Assembly (NCBI GenBank): GCA_964642545.1
Contig: CAZXQU010000011.1
Span: 1-55,933 of the forward strand
DNA from: QYOJ01 sp964642545
GTDB lineage: Bacteria; Bacteroidota; Bacteroidia; Bacteroidales; FEN-979
Direction of reading: 5' to 3'
DNA: 55,933 nucleotides
Position numbers and translations under genes: made by a program. Positions 1 through 9,028 of the stretch are shown here, in pieces; positions within the stretch are counted from its first letter, which is position 1; every line of letters starts with the position of its first letter. Below the pieces are notes generated by a model. That model searched no databases, was not told where the DNA came from, and saw only the letters and a list, made by a program, of their open reading frames with translations.

Positions 1-640
1 TTTCGAGGGTGCAAAGATAGACAAATAAAAAGAAATAGGAAAATCGGGTGAGTGAAATTCCAATTAAAAAACCCTTGATAACCCTGAAAAGCGAGAAACT
101 TCCAATCAAACTTAGACCGATATAAAGCAACCAAACAGACTTCAGATACACTGTGAAAACCAGAAGCGGAACCAGCAGGAGTCCAAGAAATGAGATTGTT
201 AACATTATATTTAACTTGTATGCATTATTGGTTTGATCTGTTTTGAAAATGTGTGCAAGCAGATTCATAATAAAAACCTTAAATGCCCAGAACCCGGCAA
301 CGGCAAGTGCAAGAAGTATATATAACTTAAATGGAGAGATTGTAAATGAAGATTGATGAAAGACGAGCTGAAGGGTTTGAAAGATGATCATCGCCAGGGA
401 GAGCACATAGATCAGCGAGAGTGCAATGGATATTCGTTCATTAAATAAATCCCCGTCACGCTCAAGTTGGTGCAGGTATCGCTTGGTAAATGGGGCTCTG
501 AATATTATTCTCATTCGTTGACCGTAAAAAAGTTGTATCCATGAAGCTAAAAGAAATATCCCCAGAAATATCCAGAAAACCCAGTCGGGCTGAAAGGGAA
601 CCAAAGGAGCTGGTGTTATTTCCAGGATGTTCGTTCTCAT
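1..640 (-). CDS. DUF4271 family membrane protein (C-terminus cut by window edge)
   Basis: An open frame runs from an ATG at 640 down to base 1 without a stop, giving 213 visible residues. It starts MRTNILEITPAP and has about five to six hydrophobic segments, including a first one around residues 18-38 and others near 74-96, 106-127 and 143-185. The pattern and the N-terminal text resemble the DUF4271 integral membrane proteins of Bacteroidetes, whose function is unknown. It begins 6 bases after the stop of the pseudouridine synthase gene, so the two are almost certainly co-transcribed. The family name is from memory of its look, not a search. Confidence 0.75.
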   Translation of the reverse strand, partial: MRTNILEITPAPLVPFQPDWVFWIFLGIFLLASWIQLFYGQRMRIIFRAPFTKRYLHQLERDGDLFNERISIALSLIYVLSLAMIIFQTLQLVFHQSSFTISPFKLYILLALAVAGFWAFKVFIMNLLAHIFKTDQTNNAYKLNIMLTISFLGLLLVPLLVFTVYLKSVWLLYIGLSLIGSFSLFRVIKGFLIGISLTRFSYFFLFVYLCTLE

Positions 641-646
641 ACTTAC

Positions 647-1360
647 TTATTTGGCGGGAGTTAAAATTTGTTTTTTGAAGTGGCTCCAGAGAGGATCATC
701 AGGTGGGTCAGCGTCAATCTTTATCAACTCCTTTCGAACCGGGTGAGTGAATTCAACAGTCCGGGCATGAAGATGAATTGAGCCATTCGGGTTAGATCGT
801 TTAGCCCCATATTTCAGATCTCCTTTAATCGGGCATCCTAGCTGGGCCATCTGTGCCCTGATCTGATGATGTCTTCCTGTCATCAGGTTGATCTCCAAAA
901 GGTAATAATGGTCACTTATACACATTAATTGATACTCAAGTTCACCCATTTTAGAATTATCAACGGATTTCAGATGTGCATAACTTTTATTTTGTTTTTC
1001 ATTTCTAACGATGTAATGAACAAGGTGATCCTTTTCGCTTGGAGGAGCCTGCGATGTTATAGCCCAGTATGTTTTTGTAATTGCACCTGCCTTAAGCATC
1101 TGGTTCAGGCGTATGAGTGCCTTTGATGTACGCGCAAAAATGATTACTCCACTTACAGGTCGGTCGATCCGGTGCGCTACTCCCAGGTAAACATCCCCGG
1201 GTTTGTTGTACGTTGATTTAATGTAGTCTTTTATCTCTTCACTCAGGGGAGTATCTCCGGTTTTATCACCCTGAACAATGTCGCCGGGCCGCTTGTTGTA
1301 TATCAGCAGATGATTGTCTTCAAACAAAATCCGGGAGGGATCAACGGCCATGATTACCAT
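647..1360 (-). CDS. RluA-family RNA pseudouridine synthase
   Basis: This 237-residue protein isomerises uridine to pseudouridine in rRNA or tRNA. The RluA signature is clear: HRIDRPVSG with the catalytic Asp at residue 66, and the later motif MTGRHHQIRAQ that closes the active site. No S4 RNA-binding domain precedes the catalytic domain, so it is the short form, like the RluC/RluD catalytic core alone. Two starts are possible, ATG 1360 and ATG 1348 (MAVDPS); neither has a strong ribosome binding site. It follows panB after a short spacer filled by a heptamer repeat. The exact target base cannot be told. Confidence 0.9.
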   Translation of the reverse strand: MVIMAVDPSRILFEDNHLLIYNKRPGDIVQGDKTGDTPLSEEIKDYIKSTYNKPGDVYLGVAHRIDRPVSGVIIFARTSKALIRLNQMLKAGAITKTYWAITSQAPPSEKDHLVHYIVRNEKQNKSYAHLKSVDNSKMGELEYQLMCISDHYYLLEINLMTGRHHQIRAQMAQLGCPIKGDLKYGAKRSNPNGSIHLHARTVEFTHPVRKELIKIDADPPDDPLWSHFKKQILTPAK

Positions 1361-1373
1361 CTTTTATTTCTTT

Positions 1374-1408
1374 CGTCCCTCGTCCCTCGTCTCTCTTCCT
1401 TCGTCTAG
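1374..1408. repeat. Heptamer array, CGTCCCT type, 5 units
   Basis: Five consecutive 7-base units can be laid out: cgtccct, cgtccct, cgtctct, cttcctt, cgtctag. The array fills the spacer between panB and the pseudouridine synthase gene and overlaps the panB stop codon (1405-1407). The same unit recurs at 39213-39247 inside the GH127 gene, 38 kb away. Confidence 0.8.
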
Positions 1409-2229
1409 TACTGTTCTCGTTCATTTGGGAAATCCACATTTTTCACGTCATGAATATAGGAGTTGACAGCGCCTTTGACTTCTTCCGACAGGTTGTGATA
1501 CCGTCGCAGGAATCTGGGAGAGAATTCCTGGGTTATCCCAAGCATATCGTGCAGCACCAAAACCTGTCCATCTACATCTTTCCCCGCTCCGATTCCGATG
1601 ACCGGTATGTTGACCTCCTTCGCAACCTGCCCTCCCAGCTTTGCCGGGATCTTCTCCAGAACGATCGCGAAGCATCCCGAGTCGGCAAGAATATGTGCAT
1701 CGGAAATAAGTTTTTTAGCCTCTTCATCGGTCGTGGCTCTAACGACGTAAGTTCCGAACTTGTGAATCGACTGCGGGGTTAATCCCAGATGCCCCATAAC
1801 GGGGATTCCCGCAGTTAGGATCCGGTCAACCGATTCTACCACCTCCTTGCCTCCTTCCATTTTGACAGCGTCGGCTCCCGACTCTTTCATAATCCGTATC
1901 GCTGAAGCTAATGCCTCTTTGGAGTTTCCCTGGTAGGTGCCAAAGGGAAGATCTACAACAACAAGTGCTCTTTTAACTGCCCTTACAACAGATGAGGCAT
2001 GGTAGATCATCTCATTGAGGGTGATAGGCAGGGTGGAAGTATGACCAGCCATTACGTTCGAGGCTGAGTCTCCAACAAGGATCACGTCAATACCCGTATT
2101 CTCAAGGATTCTTGCAAAAGAGAAATCGTAGGCAGTCAACATGGCAATCTTTTCACCCTTCAGCTTCATCTCCTGAAGCACATGGGTGGTTACTTTCTGA
2201 ACATTGCGAAATGAAAATGAACTGGACAT
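1405..2229 (-). CDS. panB: 3-methyl-2-oxobutanoate hydroxymethyltransferase
   Basis: PanB adds a hydroxymethyl group from 5,10-methylene-tetrahydrofolate to 2-oxoisovalerate, the first committed step of pantothenate and CoA synthesis, in the cytoplasm. At 274 residues it has the usual length. The (beta/alpha)8 motifs are all visible: LTAYDFSFAR, LVGDSASNV with the metal-binding Asp54, VVDLPFGTYQ with Asp93, VKMEGG with Glu125, the catalytic Glu192 in VLEKIPAKLGG, and PVIGIGAGKDVDGQ. The N-terminus is slightly longer than in E. coli. A TAGCTTTG -7 element lies about 20 bases upstream. It heads the minus-strand operon with the RluA-type and DUF4271 genes. The last codons overlap a heptamer repeat. 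Confidence 0.97.
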   Translation of the reverse strand: MSSSFSFRNVQKVTTHVLQEMKLKGEKIAMLTAYDFSFARILENTGIDVILVGDSASNVMAGHTSTLPITLNEMIYHASSVVRAVKRALVVVDLPFGTYQGNSKEALASAIRIMKESGADAVKMEGGKEVVESVDRILTAGIPVMGHLGLTPQSIHKFGTYVVRATTDEEAKKLISDAHILADSGCFAIVLEKIPAKLGGQVAKEVNIPVIGIGAGKDVDGQVLVLHDMLGITQEFSPRFLRRYHNLSEEVKGAVNSYIHDVKNVDFPNEREQY

Positions 2230-2248
2230 ACCGATTTAGTTTAATTTG

Positions 2249-2284
2249 CAAAGCTACGACTTTATTGAAAAAATTGTATTTTTG
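2249..2284. promoter_or_regulatory. Divergent promoter elements between panB and lipoprotein gene
   Basis: Two matches to the Bacteroidetes -7 consensus TAnnTTTG lie back to back: TAGCTTTG on the minus strand (2256-2249, toward panB) and TATTTTTG on the plus strand (2277-2284, toward the lipoprotein gene at 2308). I do not see a well-spaced TTTG -33 element for either. Confidence 0.5.
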
Positions 2285-2307
2285 CAAAACTAACGAACTC
2301 ACTGGTT

Positions 2308-3297
2308 ATGCGATTTCCCCGAATCATAGCAATATTCCTGATCCCAGGTTTTATTTTATTTTCCTGTAAGAAAGAACTTAACCTGAATGCTGATTGGGAA
2401 GATGTGACGATAGTTTATGGCATTTTAAATCAGCTTGATTCCGCCCATTATATTAAGGTTACCAAAGCCTTTCTGGGGCCAGGGAATGCACTCCAATATG
2501 CCCAGATTCCCGATTCAAGTAACTATCACATGAAAATGAATGTGTCTCTGGAAGCCTGGAGTGGGAGTAACCTGGTCGCAATATATCCCTTTGATACAAC
2601 AACGATTAATGATAAAGATTCGGGTGTTTTCTATTTCCCAAACCAACTTCTCTATGTCAATGATTCAATCCTGAACCCCGAATACAGTTACAAATTGGTG
2701 ATCGAGAATCCTGAAACACAAAAACTTATCACCGCCCATTCCCCATTGGTCAAAACTTTTCATGTTGAAAAACCCTTTGCATTCCAGTCTGTCTCATATG
2801 ATGTCGGGAAAAACAGCAAAGTAGAATGGATTTCTGCCGAAGGTGGAAAGCGGTACCAGATAATTGTTCGTTTTTATTACCAGGAAACTTCAATTCCAGA
2901 CCCTTCTCAGAGTTATGAGAAATCGATCGACTGGGTAATAGTTCCAAACAAGCTGTCAAGGACAGACGAAGGGGGAGAGGATATGGAAGCCGCCTACTCC
3001 AATGATGCCTTTTACTCTCTCCTGAACGCCAATCTCGAAGTTAATCCTGATCTGGAACGGGCTGCCCGGATGGTACAATATTATTTTATAGTTGCTGCAA
3101 ATGACCTCAATACCTATATTGAAGTATCCCAGCCTTCCAATTCGATCATTCAGGAAAAACCCTCCTTCTCCAATATCGATAATGGTATTGGCCTCTTTTC
3201 TGCAAGGTTTGTTCAGATGATCGATTCGATTCAATTATCCCAGCGGACAATCACAGAGATTCGCACCAATTCCCTAACCAAGGATTTGGGATTCTAA
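2308..3297 (+). CDS. Lipoprotein, possibly DUF4249 family
   Basis: A 329-residue exported lipoprotein. The N-terminus is a signal peptide ending in the lipobox LFSC, so Cys20 would be lipidated; KKELNL follows. The mature start (DWEDVTIVYGILN) and the later beta-rich text look like the Bacteroidetes DUF4249 lipoproteins, often found near SusCD or TonB systems, but no such partner is present here. It stands alone between divergent panB and downstream dnaK, and its own -7 element TATTTTTG ends 23 bases upstream of the start. The function is unknown and the family assignment is from sequence feel only. Confidence 0.75.
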   Translation: MRFPRIIAIFLIPGFILFSCKKELNLNADWEDVTIVYGILNQLDSAHYIKVTKAFLGPGNALQYAQIPDSSNYHMKMNVSLEAWSGSNLVAIYPFDTTTINDKDSGVFYFPNQLLYVNDSILNPEYSYKLVIENPETQKLITAHSPLVKTFHVEKPFAFQSVSYDVGKNSKVEWISAEGGKRYQIIVRFYYQETSIPDPSQSYEKSIDWVIVPNKLSRTDEGGEDMEAAYSNDAFYSLLNANLEVNPDLERAARMVQYYFIVAANDLNTYIEVSQPSNSIIQEKPSFSNIDNGIGLFSARFVQMIDSIQLSQRTITEIRTNSLTKDLGF

Positions 3298-3415
3298 ATT
3301 TCCCTGTTTCTGTCGTTTTGTCAGATTCCAGGATTGAAACCAGGTCTGGCACAATCATTGACGTGCTGAAGGAAATTCAGAAACCAAACAGTATTTTAAA
3401 ATAATTGAATTCATC

Positions 3416-5338
3416 ATGGGAAAAATAATTGGAATTGACTTAGGAACTACGAACTCATGTGTTGCTGTGATGGAAGGGAGCGAACCTGTTGTAATCCCTA
3501 ACAGCGAAGGCAGGAGAACAACTCCATCCGTTGTTGCTTTTACCGATAATGGGGAGCGAAAGGTTGGGGACCCGGCCAAACGCCAGGCAATCACCAATCC
3601 GACAAATACAATATTTTCGATTAAACGTTTCATGGGCGAATCCTTTGACCAGGTTACCAAAGAGATCAAACGGGTTCCCTATAACGTGGTTCGCGGCGAG
3701 AACAACACGCCGCGCGTCAAGATTGGAGATAAGGAATATTCACCTCAGGAAATCTCTGCCATGATCCTGCAGAAGATGAAAAAGACAGCAGAGGATTATC
3801 TTGGTACCGAGATCAAAGAGGCTGTTATTACAGTCCCCGCATACTTCAGCGATTCTCAGCGTCAGGCAACTAAAGAGGCTGGAGAGATTGCCGGTCTGGA
3901 TGTGAAGCGCATCATCAACGAGCCTACTGCTGCGGCTCTTGCTTATGGACTTGAAAAGAAACATAAAGACATTAAAGTGGCAGTTTACGACCTTGGCGGC
4001 GGCACCTTCGATATCTCTATCCTGGAATTGGGCGACGGTGTATTTGAAGTTAAGTCGACAAACGGAAATACCCACCTTGGGGGAGACGATTTTGATCACG
4101 AAATCATCAATTGGCTGGCCGACGAGTTCCAGAAAGATGAAGGACTCGATCTTCGTAAAGACCCGATGGCGTTGCAGCGACTGAAAGAGGCTGCTGAAAA
4201 AGCCAAGATTGAATTATCCAGTTCAACGGAGACAGAGATAAACCTTCCCTATATTATGCCGGTAGATGGAGTGCCAAAACACCTCGTGAAAAAACTTAGC
4301 CGGTCAAAACTGGAACAACTGATCGACCCGCTTATGCAGGCAACTGTTGAGCCCTGCCGCAAAGCACTGGCAGATGCCGGACTGAAAGCCTCTGATATCA
4401 ATGAGGTAATCCTCGTTGGAGGATCAACCCGGATCCCGGCAATTCAGAAAATTGTAAAGGATTTCTTTGGTAAAGAGCCATCAAAGGGCGTAAATCCTGA
4501 TGAAGTGGTGGCTATCGGAGCTGCGATTCAGGGTGGTGTGCTCACTGGTGAAGTCAAAGATGTATTGCTGCTTGATGTTACCCCGCTATCCTTGGGGATT
4601 GAAACACTCGGTGGAGTTATGACGCGTTTGATTGAATCGAATACGACAATCCCTACACGGAAATCGGAAGTTTTCTCCACGGCGGCTGATAGCCAGACAT
4701 CTGTCGAGATCCATATATTACAAGGTGAACGCCCTATGGCTAATCAGAATAAGAGCATTGGACGATTCCATCTCGATGGAATCCCACCTGCTATGAGAGG
4801 TGTCCCTCAAATTGAAGTGATTTTTGACATCGATGCCAATGGGATCCTCAACGTAACGGCTAAAGACAAAGCTACAAACAAATCACAGAATATCCGGATC
4901 GAAGCATCCTCTGGCCTTTCAGATGATGAGATCAAGCGGATGAAGGACGAAGCCCAGATCAATGCTGATTCCGACAAAAAGATGAAGGAGGAGATGGATA
5001 AACTGAATACCGCTGATTCATTGATTTTCCAAACAGAAAAACAGTTAAAGGAATTTGGAGACAAAGTTCCTGCTGATAAAAAGGGTGAGATTGAAAAAGC
5101 CCTTGAGGAACTTAAAGCGGCTCATAAGAACCGCAACTTTACCGGTATCGACAGTGCGATGGCCAACCTGAATGCCATGTGGCAGGCTGCCAGCCAGGAG
5201 ATGTATCAGAATACATCTCAGGCCGACCCTCAGCCTGGTCAACAGGGAGCTCCTCAGAGTGACCCCGGACAAGCCCAGGGACCTTCTGACGATGAAGTTA
5301 CTGATGTTGATTTTGAAGAGGTAGACGATAAAAAGTAA
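3416..5338 (+). CDS. dnaK: Molecular chaperone DnaK (Hsp70)
   Basis: Full-length 640-residue Hsp70 that folds client proteins in an ATP cycle with DnaJ and GrpE. The ATPase domain covers roughly residues 1-380 (GIDLGTTNSCVAVMEG at the start, VYDLGGGTFDISIL, VGGSTRIPAIQ), then the linker VKDVLLLDVTPLSLGIE, the substrate-binding beta domain to about 500, and a helical lid. The tail is Gln/Pro/Asp-rich and ends VDFEEVDDKK, similar to the EEVD-like ends of other DnaKs. Neither dnaJ nor grpE is adjacent, and I see no CIRCE element in the 118 bases upstream. A strong terminator follows. Confidence 0.98.
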   Translation: MGKIIGIDLGTTNSCVAVMEGSEPVVIPNSEGRRTTPSVVAFTDNGERKVGDPAKRQAITNPTNTIFSIKRFMGESFDQVTKEIKRVPYNVVRGENNTPRVKIGDKEYSPQEISAMILQKMKKTAEDYLGTEIKEAVITVPAYFSDSQRQATKEAGEIAGLDVKRIINEPTAAALAYGLEKKHKDIKVAVYDLGGGTFDISILELGDGVFEVKSTNGNTHLGGDDFDHEIINWLADEFQKDEGLDLRKDPMALQRLKEAAEKAKIELSSSTETEINLPYIMPVDGVPKHLVKKLSRSKLEQLIDPLMQATVEPCRKALADAGLKASDINEVILVGGSTRIPAIQKIVKDFFGKEPSKGVNPDEVVAIGAAIQGGVLTGEVKDVLLLDVTPLSLGIETLGGVMTRLIESNTTIPTRKSEVFSTAADSQTSVEIHILQGERPMANQNKSIGRFHLDGIPPAMRGVPQIEVIFDIDANGILNVTAKDKATNKSQNIRIEASSGLSDDEIKRMKDEAQINADSDKKMKEEMDKLNTADSLIFQTEKQLKEFGDKVPADKKGEIEKALEELKAAHKNRNFTGIDSAMANLNAMWQAASQEMYQNTSQADPQPGQQGAPQSDPGQAQGPSDDEVTDVDFEEVDDKK

Positions 5339-5362
5339 TTGAATGTATCCTGTTAGCACAAG

Positions 5363-5392
5363 GCTGGCTCTTTCGTGAGCCGGCTTTTTTTT
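5363..5392 (+). terminator. Rho-independent terminator after dnaK
   Basis: An 8-base stem GCTGGCTC / GAGCCGGC (one G-T pair) with loop TTTCGT is followed by eight T residues, 24 bases after the dnaK stop. Confidence 0.92.
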
Positions 5393-5490
5393 AACAATTT
5401 ATCAAAAGATTTGGCTGGAACTGATAAAACGTTTACTTTCATAACTTGCATTTAATTATTATTGAGCACTTATAAAAAAATAAGAAGCTT

Positions 5491-7098
5491 ATGAAACGTT
5501 TAATCCTTTTACTTGTATTATTTATCTCCTCAATCCTCTTATTTGCTCAGGGAATGGAGAATTTTGCCAATTATCCGGAGACCGGTAATGCCTATCACGA
5601 CGGGACTTTCATCGGACAGGATGGATCTACCTGGACATACTGGCAGTGCCGTGGAGATGTAGTTGTTACTGCACCTTCTCCCTGTTTAGGGAAAGACCGC
5701 ACACCGACAGCTGAAGTCATATCGGGAATGCTGACTAATGGTTGCGGGACCCTCAGTTTTGATTACATGCAGGCATTCTCCACCAATGTGAACCTCGACG
5801 TCTACGTGAACGGACTGGTTGTGGCAACTGTCACAAGTAATGGCCAGTCGGGTGTTGTGTTGAACTCCGGGCCAATCGTAGTGAACTCTCCCGGAGATTT
5901 TTCATTTAATTTCAAACAACAAAACACTTCGTCCGGACAGGTAGCCATCGATAACGTTACCTGGACTGCATATGGAGGAGGTCCATTGCCAGAGCCAACC
6001 AATTATCCGACAGAGTTCGATGCAGAAGCATTCCCGTTTTCAATTACACTTACCTGGATGGATGCTGTTGGAGCACAAATTCCTACGGCTTACCTGATTA
6101 AGGCGAGCGATCAGGATAATATTACTTCTCCGGTTGACGGGACTCCAGTTGCTGACGATCCTGATCTGAGTGATGGGACAGCCGTTATGAATATCCTGAA
6201 TGGGGTTGAAACCTATACGTTTTATGATCTTCCAAGCAACCAGCCCTTTTATTTCAAGATCTTTCCGTATACAAACACCGGAACGATTATCGACTACAAG
6301 ACAGATGGTACACCACCATCTGTAATGGCTACAACACCAAATATCGTGATCATCAATTACGAAAACTTCAACGATTTCGCATTGGGCACATGGAGTGCAC
6401 AGAATATCATCGGACCACAGCAGTTCTGGCTCATCGATTCGATCCATGGAATTGCTGGCTCTCCCTGTGCAAAAATGAGTGGTTATGGCGGGGGAGCACA
6501 GGATAATGAAGACTGGCTGATTTCACCTGCCATGAACTTCGATCTCTATGTCAACGAACAACTTACATTTCAAACAGCCTGCTACTATGACGGACCCGAC
6601 CTTGAATTGAAGATCTCCAATGAGTATGACGGCGTTAGTGATCCGAATGAGTTTGAATGGGTCGATCTGACTGCAACACTCTCTGCTGGAGGCTGGAGCT
6701 GGACTCCTTCTGGCACTGTCGATGTTTCAGGTACAGTGGGAAATAGTATTTATGTGGGAATGGTGTACACATCAAACACCTCTGATGCTAAAACATGGGA
6801 AGTGGATGAGATTCTGATAATTGGAGAAATTTTAATCGGTGTTCCTGATCCTCTAAAGAGCGACTACTCCTTCCATTTCTTCCCTAATCCAGCCAAGGAT
6901 CAGGTTACCTTATCATTTACTGATGCTGATGAAAAAGCAGTCACCATTCTTTCAATCCTTAGTTCAGAGGTAAAACACGAACGTATTACCGGAACCTCCT
7001 GCTCTATTTCCTGTACCGATCTTCCTCCGGGAGTCTATTTTATCAGGGTTACAGGGCCGAGTGGGACAACAGGCGTGAAAAAGCTTATCAAAGAATAG
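5491..7098 (+). CDS. T9SS cargo: choice-of-anchor/FN3-like secreted protein
   Basis: A 535-residue secreted protein. It has a signal peptide (MKRLILLLVLFISSILLFAQ), an N-terminal jelly-roll-like beta domain to about residue 165, an FN3-like segment (about 170-285), a second beta domain resembling the choice-of-anchor J/cleaved-adhesin fold (NFNDF...WLIDS...DWLISPAMNF, about 290-450) and a C-terminal type A sorting domain (FHFFPNPAKDQVTLSF to GVKKLIKE). The last domain directs export through the type IX system and usually attachment to the surface. No catalytic residues are evident, so binding or adhesion is likely. A second secreted-protein gene follows after 15 bases, suggesting co-transcription. 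Confidence 0.85.
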   Translation: MKRLILLLVLFISSILLFAQGMENFANYPETGNAYHDGTFIGQDGSTWTYWQCRGDVVVTAPSPCLGKDRTPTAEVISGMLTNGCGTLSFDYMQAFSTNVNLDVYVNGLVVATVTSNGQSGVVLNSGPIVVNSPGDFSFNFKQQNTSSGQVAIDNVTWTAYGGGPLPEPTNYPTEFDAEAFPFSITLTWMDAVGAQIPTAYLIKASDQDNITSPVDGTPVADDPDLSDGTAVMNILNGVETYTFYDLPSNQPFYFKIFPYTNTGTIIDYKTDGTPPSVMATTPNIVIINYENFNDFALGTWSAQNIIGPQQFWLIDSIHGIAGSPCAKMSGYGGGAQDNEDWLISPAMNFDLYVNEQLTFQTACYYDGPDLELKISNEYDGVSDPNEFEWVDLTATLSAGGWSWTPSGTVDVSGTVGNSIYVGMVYTSNTSDAKTWEVDEILIIGEILIGVPDPLKSDYSFHFFPNPAKDQVTLSFTDADEKAVTILSILSSEVKHERITGTSCSISCTDLPPGVYFIRVTGPSGTTGVKKLIKE

Positions 7099-7113
7099 TA
7101 ATACCTTCTCTGA

Positions 7114-8673
7114 ATGAGTCGTTATGGTCTTCTCGCTGCATTCTTACTCTGGTTCCCTTCCCTGATCTCGGGGCAGCATCAGGAGCCGTTTACAGTGGCT
7201 GATAAGCCATTGCGTATCGAAATTCCGGCTCAGTCTGACAAGGAGACATACAGGATCATCCCTTGCGGTTCTGCAGGGATGATCCTTTTTTATAAAACCC
7301 TTGAGGTGCTTACTGATAATGCTTACAAGTGGTACTTTATCTTTTACGACAAAAACCTGCAAAAGATCTGGGTTAAATCTGCTCCAATCTTATCATCACT
7401 TGACTACAAAGATGTCACAGTTGTGAAAGACACAGTTTATCTCTGTTTCGAATCAGATAAAAAAAACAAAAACAGAGATGTCAATTTTCAGATTCTGCGC
7501 GTCGCCCTTCAATCAGGTTCGTTTATTCTGAATAATGGCAAAACTCCGGATCAGGGAAATATCAGTTCATTTGAAGTTATCGGAAGGAAAGCCATTCACG
7601 GGCTGAATAATGAGGCGAATTTATCTTCAGTTCTCATTATGGATCTTCCCACCGGACAACCGACGGTAATTCCCTTGATGCCCAATGATAAAACATCACT
7701 TCTTCACTGCTCGACAGATCCGGTTACCATGAATCTTTCCATACTTATTTCCAAGATTCTGTCAAAACGGACAGCAGAACTCTATTTTTGCAGGTATCGG
7801 CCGTCCGGAACACAAGAATTTGAGACTAAAATAGGTACGAATAACCAAACGAATGAGTTTATCAATGTTACCGAGATTCGTGCCGGTGAATCTGAAACCC
7901 TGATTGCCGGTACCTATTCTGCAAGCCGGGCTGGGTCAAAAGGAAAAAAGGTTGAATCGACCGGCCTTGCGGTATCACCTTTTTCCTCTGGAGTCCAGAA
8001 ATCGATCAATTATTATAACTTCCTGGATATGAAGAATATAAAACAGCTTCTAGGTGAAGAAGACATCCTTAGTCTCAGGAAGAAAAGTATGAAAAAGAAC
8101 CGACCTGACCAGGAGTACTCACTTGATTTCTCACTGTTGCTTCACGATATTTTCCCATGGAATGACCAGTTCATTGTAGCTGCCGAAGCGTATACTCCTC
8201 AATACCACTCAGAATCCTTTACCGATTATGATTTTTATGGCCGGCCGTATACCAATACCTATTCAGTATTTGACGGATACAGGTTCACAGGTATCATGAT
8301 GGCTTCGTTCGATAAAGAGGGTAAAATGCTATGGGACAATGCCATGAGTATTAGAAACCTGCTTTCATTTACCCTTGAACCAAAAGTGACCCTCTACCCT
8401 TCAGGCGATGAGATCATTCTTACCTACCTCAGTGAAGGAAAGATTGCTTGCAGTATTATCCGGGATTCTGAAACGGTTGAAAAGAGCACCTTCTCCGACC
8501 TGGAGCTGATGTCAACCAACGATAAGCTACTCGCAGAGTCTAGAAGCAGGATGGTTTATTGGTATGCAGATTATTTTCTCTGCTATGGATACCAGGAGAT
8601 CAGGGATATCTCGAAAGGGGGAAATGATAAGCGGATGGTCTACTTCATCAATAAAGTGAAATTCGACCGGTAG
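7114..8673 (+). CDS. Secreted protein of unknown function
   Basis: A 519-residue protein with a signal peptide (MSRYGLLAAFLLWFPSLISGQ) and no further membrane segment or sorting domain, so it is probably periplasmic or outer-membrane associated. The body alternates short beta strands and loops, with aromatic-rich text such as WYFIFYDKNLQKIW and GYRFTGIMMASFDKEGKMLWD, which suggests a beta-propeller-like repeat fold, though I cannot name a family. It lies 15 bases after the preceding T9SS cargo gene and abuts, with no intergenic base, the stop of the convergent small lipoprotein gene. Confidence 0.7.
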   Translation: MSRYGLLAAFLLWFPSLISGQHQEPFTVADKPLRIEIPAQSDKETYRIIPCGSAGMILFYKTLEVLTDNAYKWYFIFYDKNLQKIWVKSAPILSSLDYKDVTVVKDTVYLCFESDKKNKNRDVNFQILRVALQSGSFILNNGKTPDQGNISSFEVIGRKAIHGLNNEANLSSVLIMDLPTGQPTVIPLMPNDKTSLLHCSTDPVTMNLSILISKILSKRTAELYFCRYRPSGTQEFETKIGTNNQTNEFINVTEIRAGESETLIAGTYSASRAGSKGKKVESTGLAVSPFSSGVQKSINYYNFLDMKNIKQLLGEEDILSLRKKSMKKNRPDQEYSLDFSLLLHDIFPWNDQFIVAAEAYTPQYHSESFTDYDFYGRPYTNTYSVFDGYRFTGIMMASFDKEGKMLWDNAMSIRNLLSFTLEPKVTLYPSGDEIILTYLSEGKIACSIIRDSETVEKSTFSDLELMSTNDKLLAESRSRMVYWYADYFLCYGYQEIRDISKGGNDKRMVYFINKVKFDR

Positions 8674-8988
8674 TTACTCCAGGATCAGCTGGATGTCATC
8701 ACATGACAGGATCATAATTGTCGTATCAAGGTAAAAGGTGTTACAGGATACCTTGAAAGTATAAGGATTATCACCCGTTACGACCAAACACTCCATATAA
8801 TCCCGGTCAAGATCAAACACGTGATTCATCTGAACAACTTGAATGGTTGCAATGGAATCCAGTTTGTTTGTAATGCATATTCTCCCTGTGTTATCGCAAG
8901 GTTGAACGGTTGTATTCTTTTTGCACCCAAAGAAAATAACCAGGAGTATTACCATGATGCCAGGTATGATCAAGATTGATTTTTTCAT
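8674..8988 (-). CDS. Small lipoprotein, unknown function
   Basis: A 104-residue protein with a hydrophobic leader (MKKSILIIPGIMVILL) ending in IFFGC, a plausible lipobox with Cys22 lipidated, followed by KKNTT. The mature part has four further Cys residues (PCDNTGRIC, KVSC, LSCDD), which could form two disulfides. I chose ATG 8988 because the reading frame upstream offers only a TTG and because a -7 element (9017-9010) sits just upstream. The stop codon is immediately adjacent to the stop of the convergent gene. No family recognised. Confidence 0.7.
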   Translation of the reverse strand: MKKSILIIPGIMVILLVIFFGCKKNTTVQPCDNTGRICITNKLDSIATIQVVQMNHVFDLDRDYMECLVVTGDNPYTFKVSCNTFYLDTTIMILSCDDIQLILE

Positions 8989-9009
8989 AGGGTCGAAATT
9001 ATTCTGTTG

Positions 9010-9017
9010 CAAAAGTA
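9010..9017 (-). promoter_or_regulatory. -7 element TACTTTTG for small lipoprotein gene
   Basis: Reading the minus strand, TACTTTTG matches TAnnTTTG and lies 21 bases before the ATG at 8988. No good -33 TTTG at about 20 bases spacing is seen. Confidence 0.45.
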
Positions 9018-9028
9018 ACAGGTTTCTT

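Noticed and set aside
2300..5400. dnaK-dnaJ-grpE heat-shock operon
   Set aside because: Neither grpE nor dnaJ is present beside dnaK and no CIRCE repeat was found upstream.
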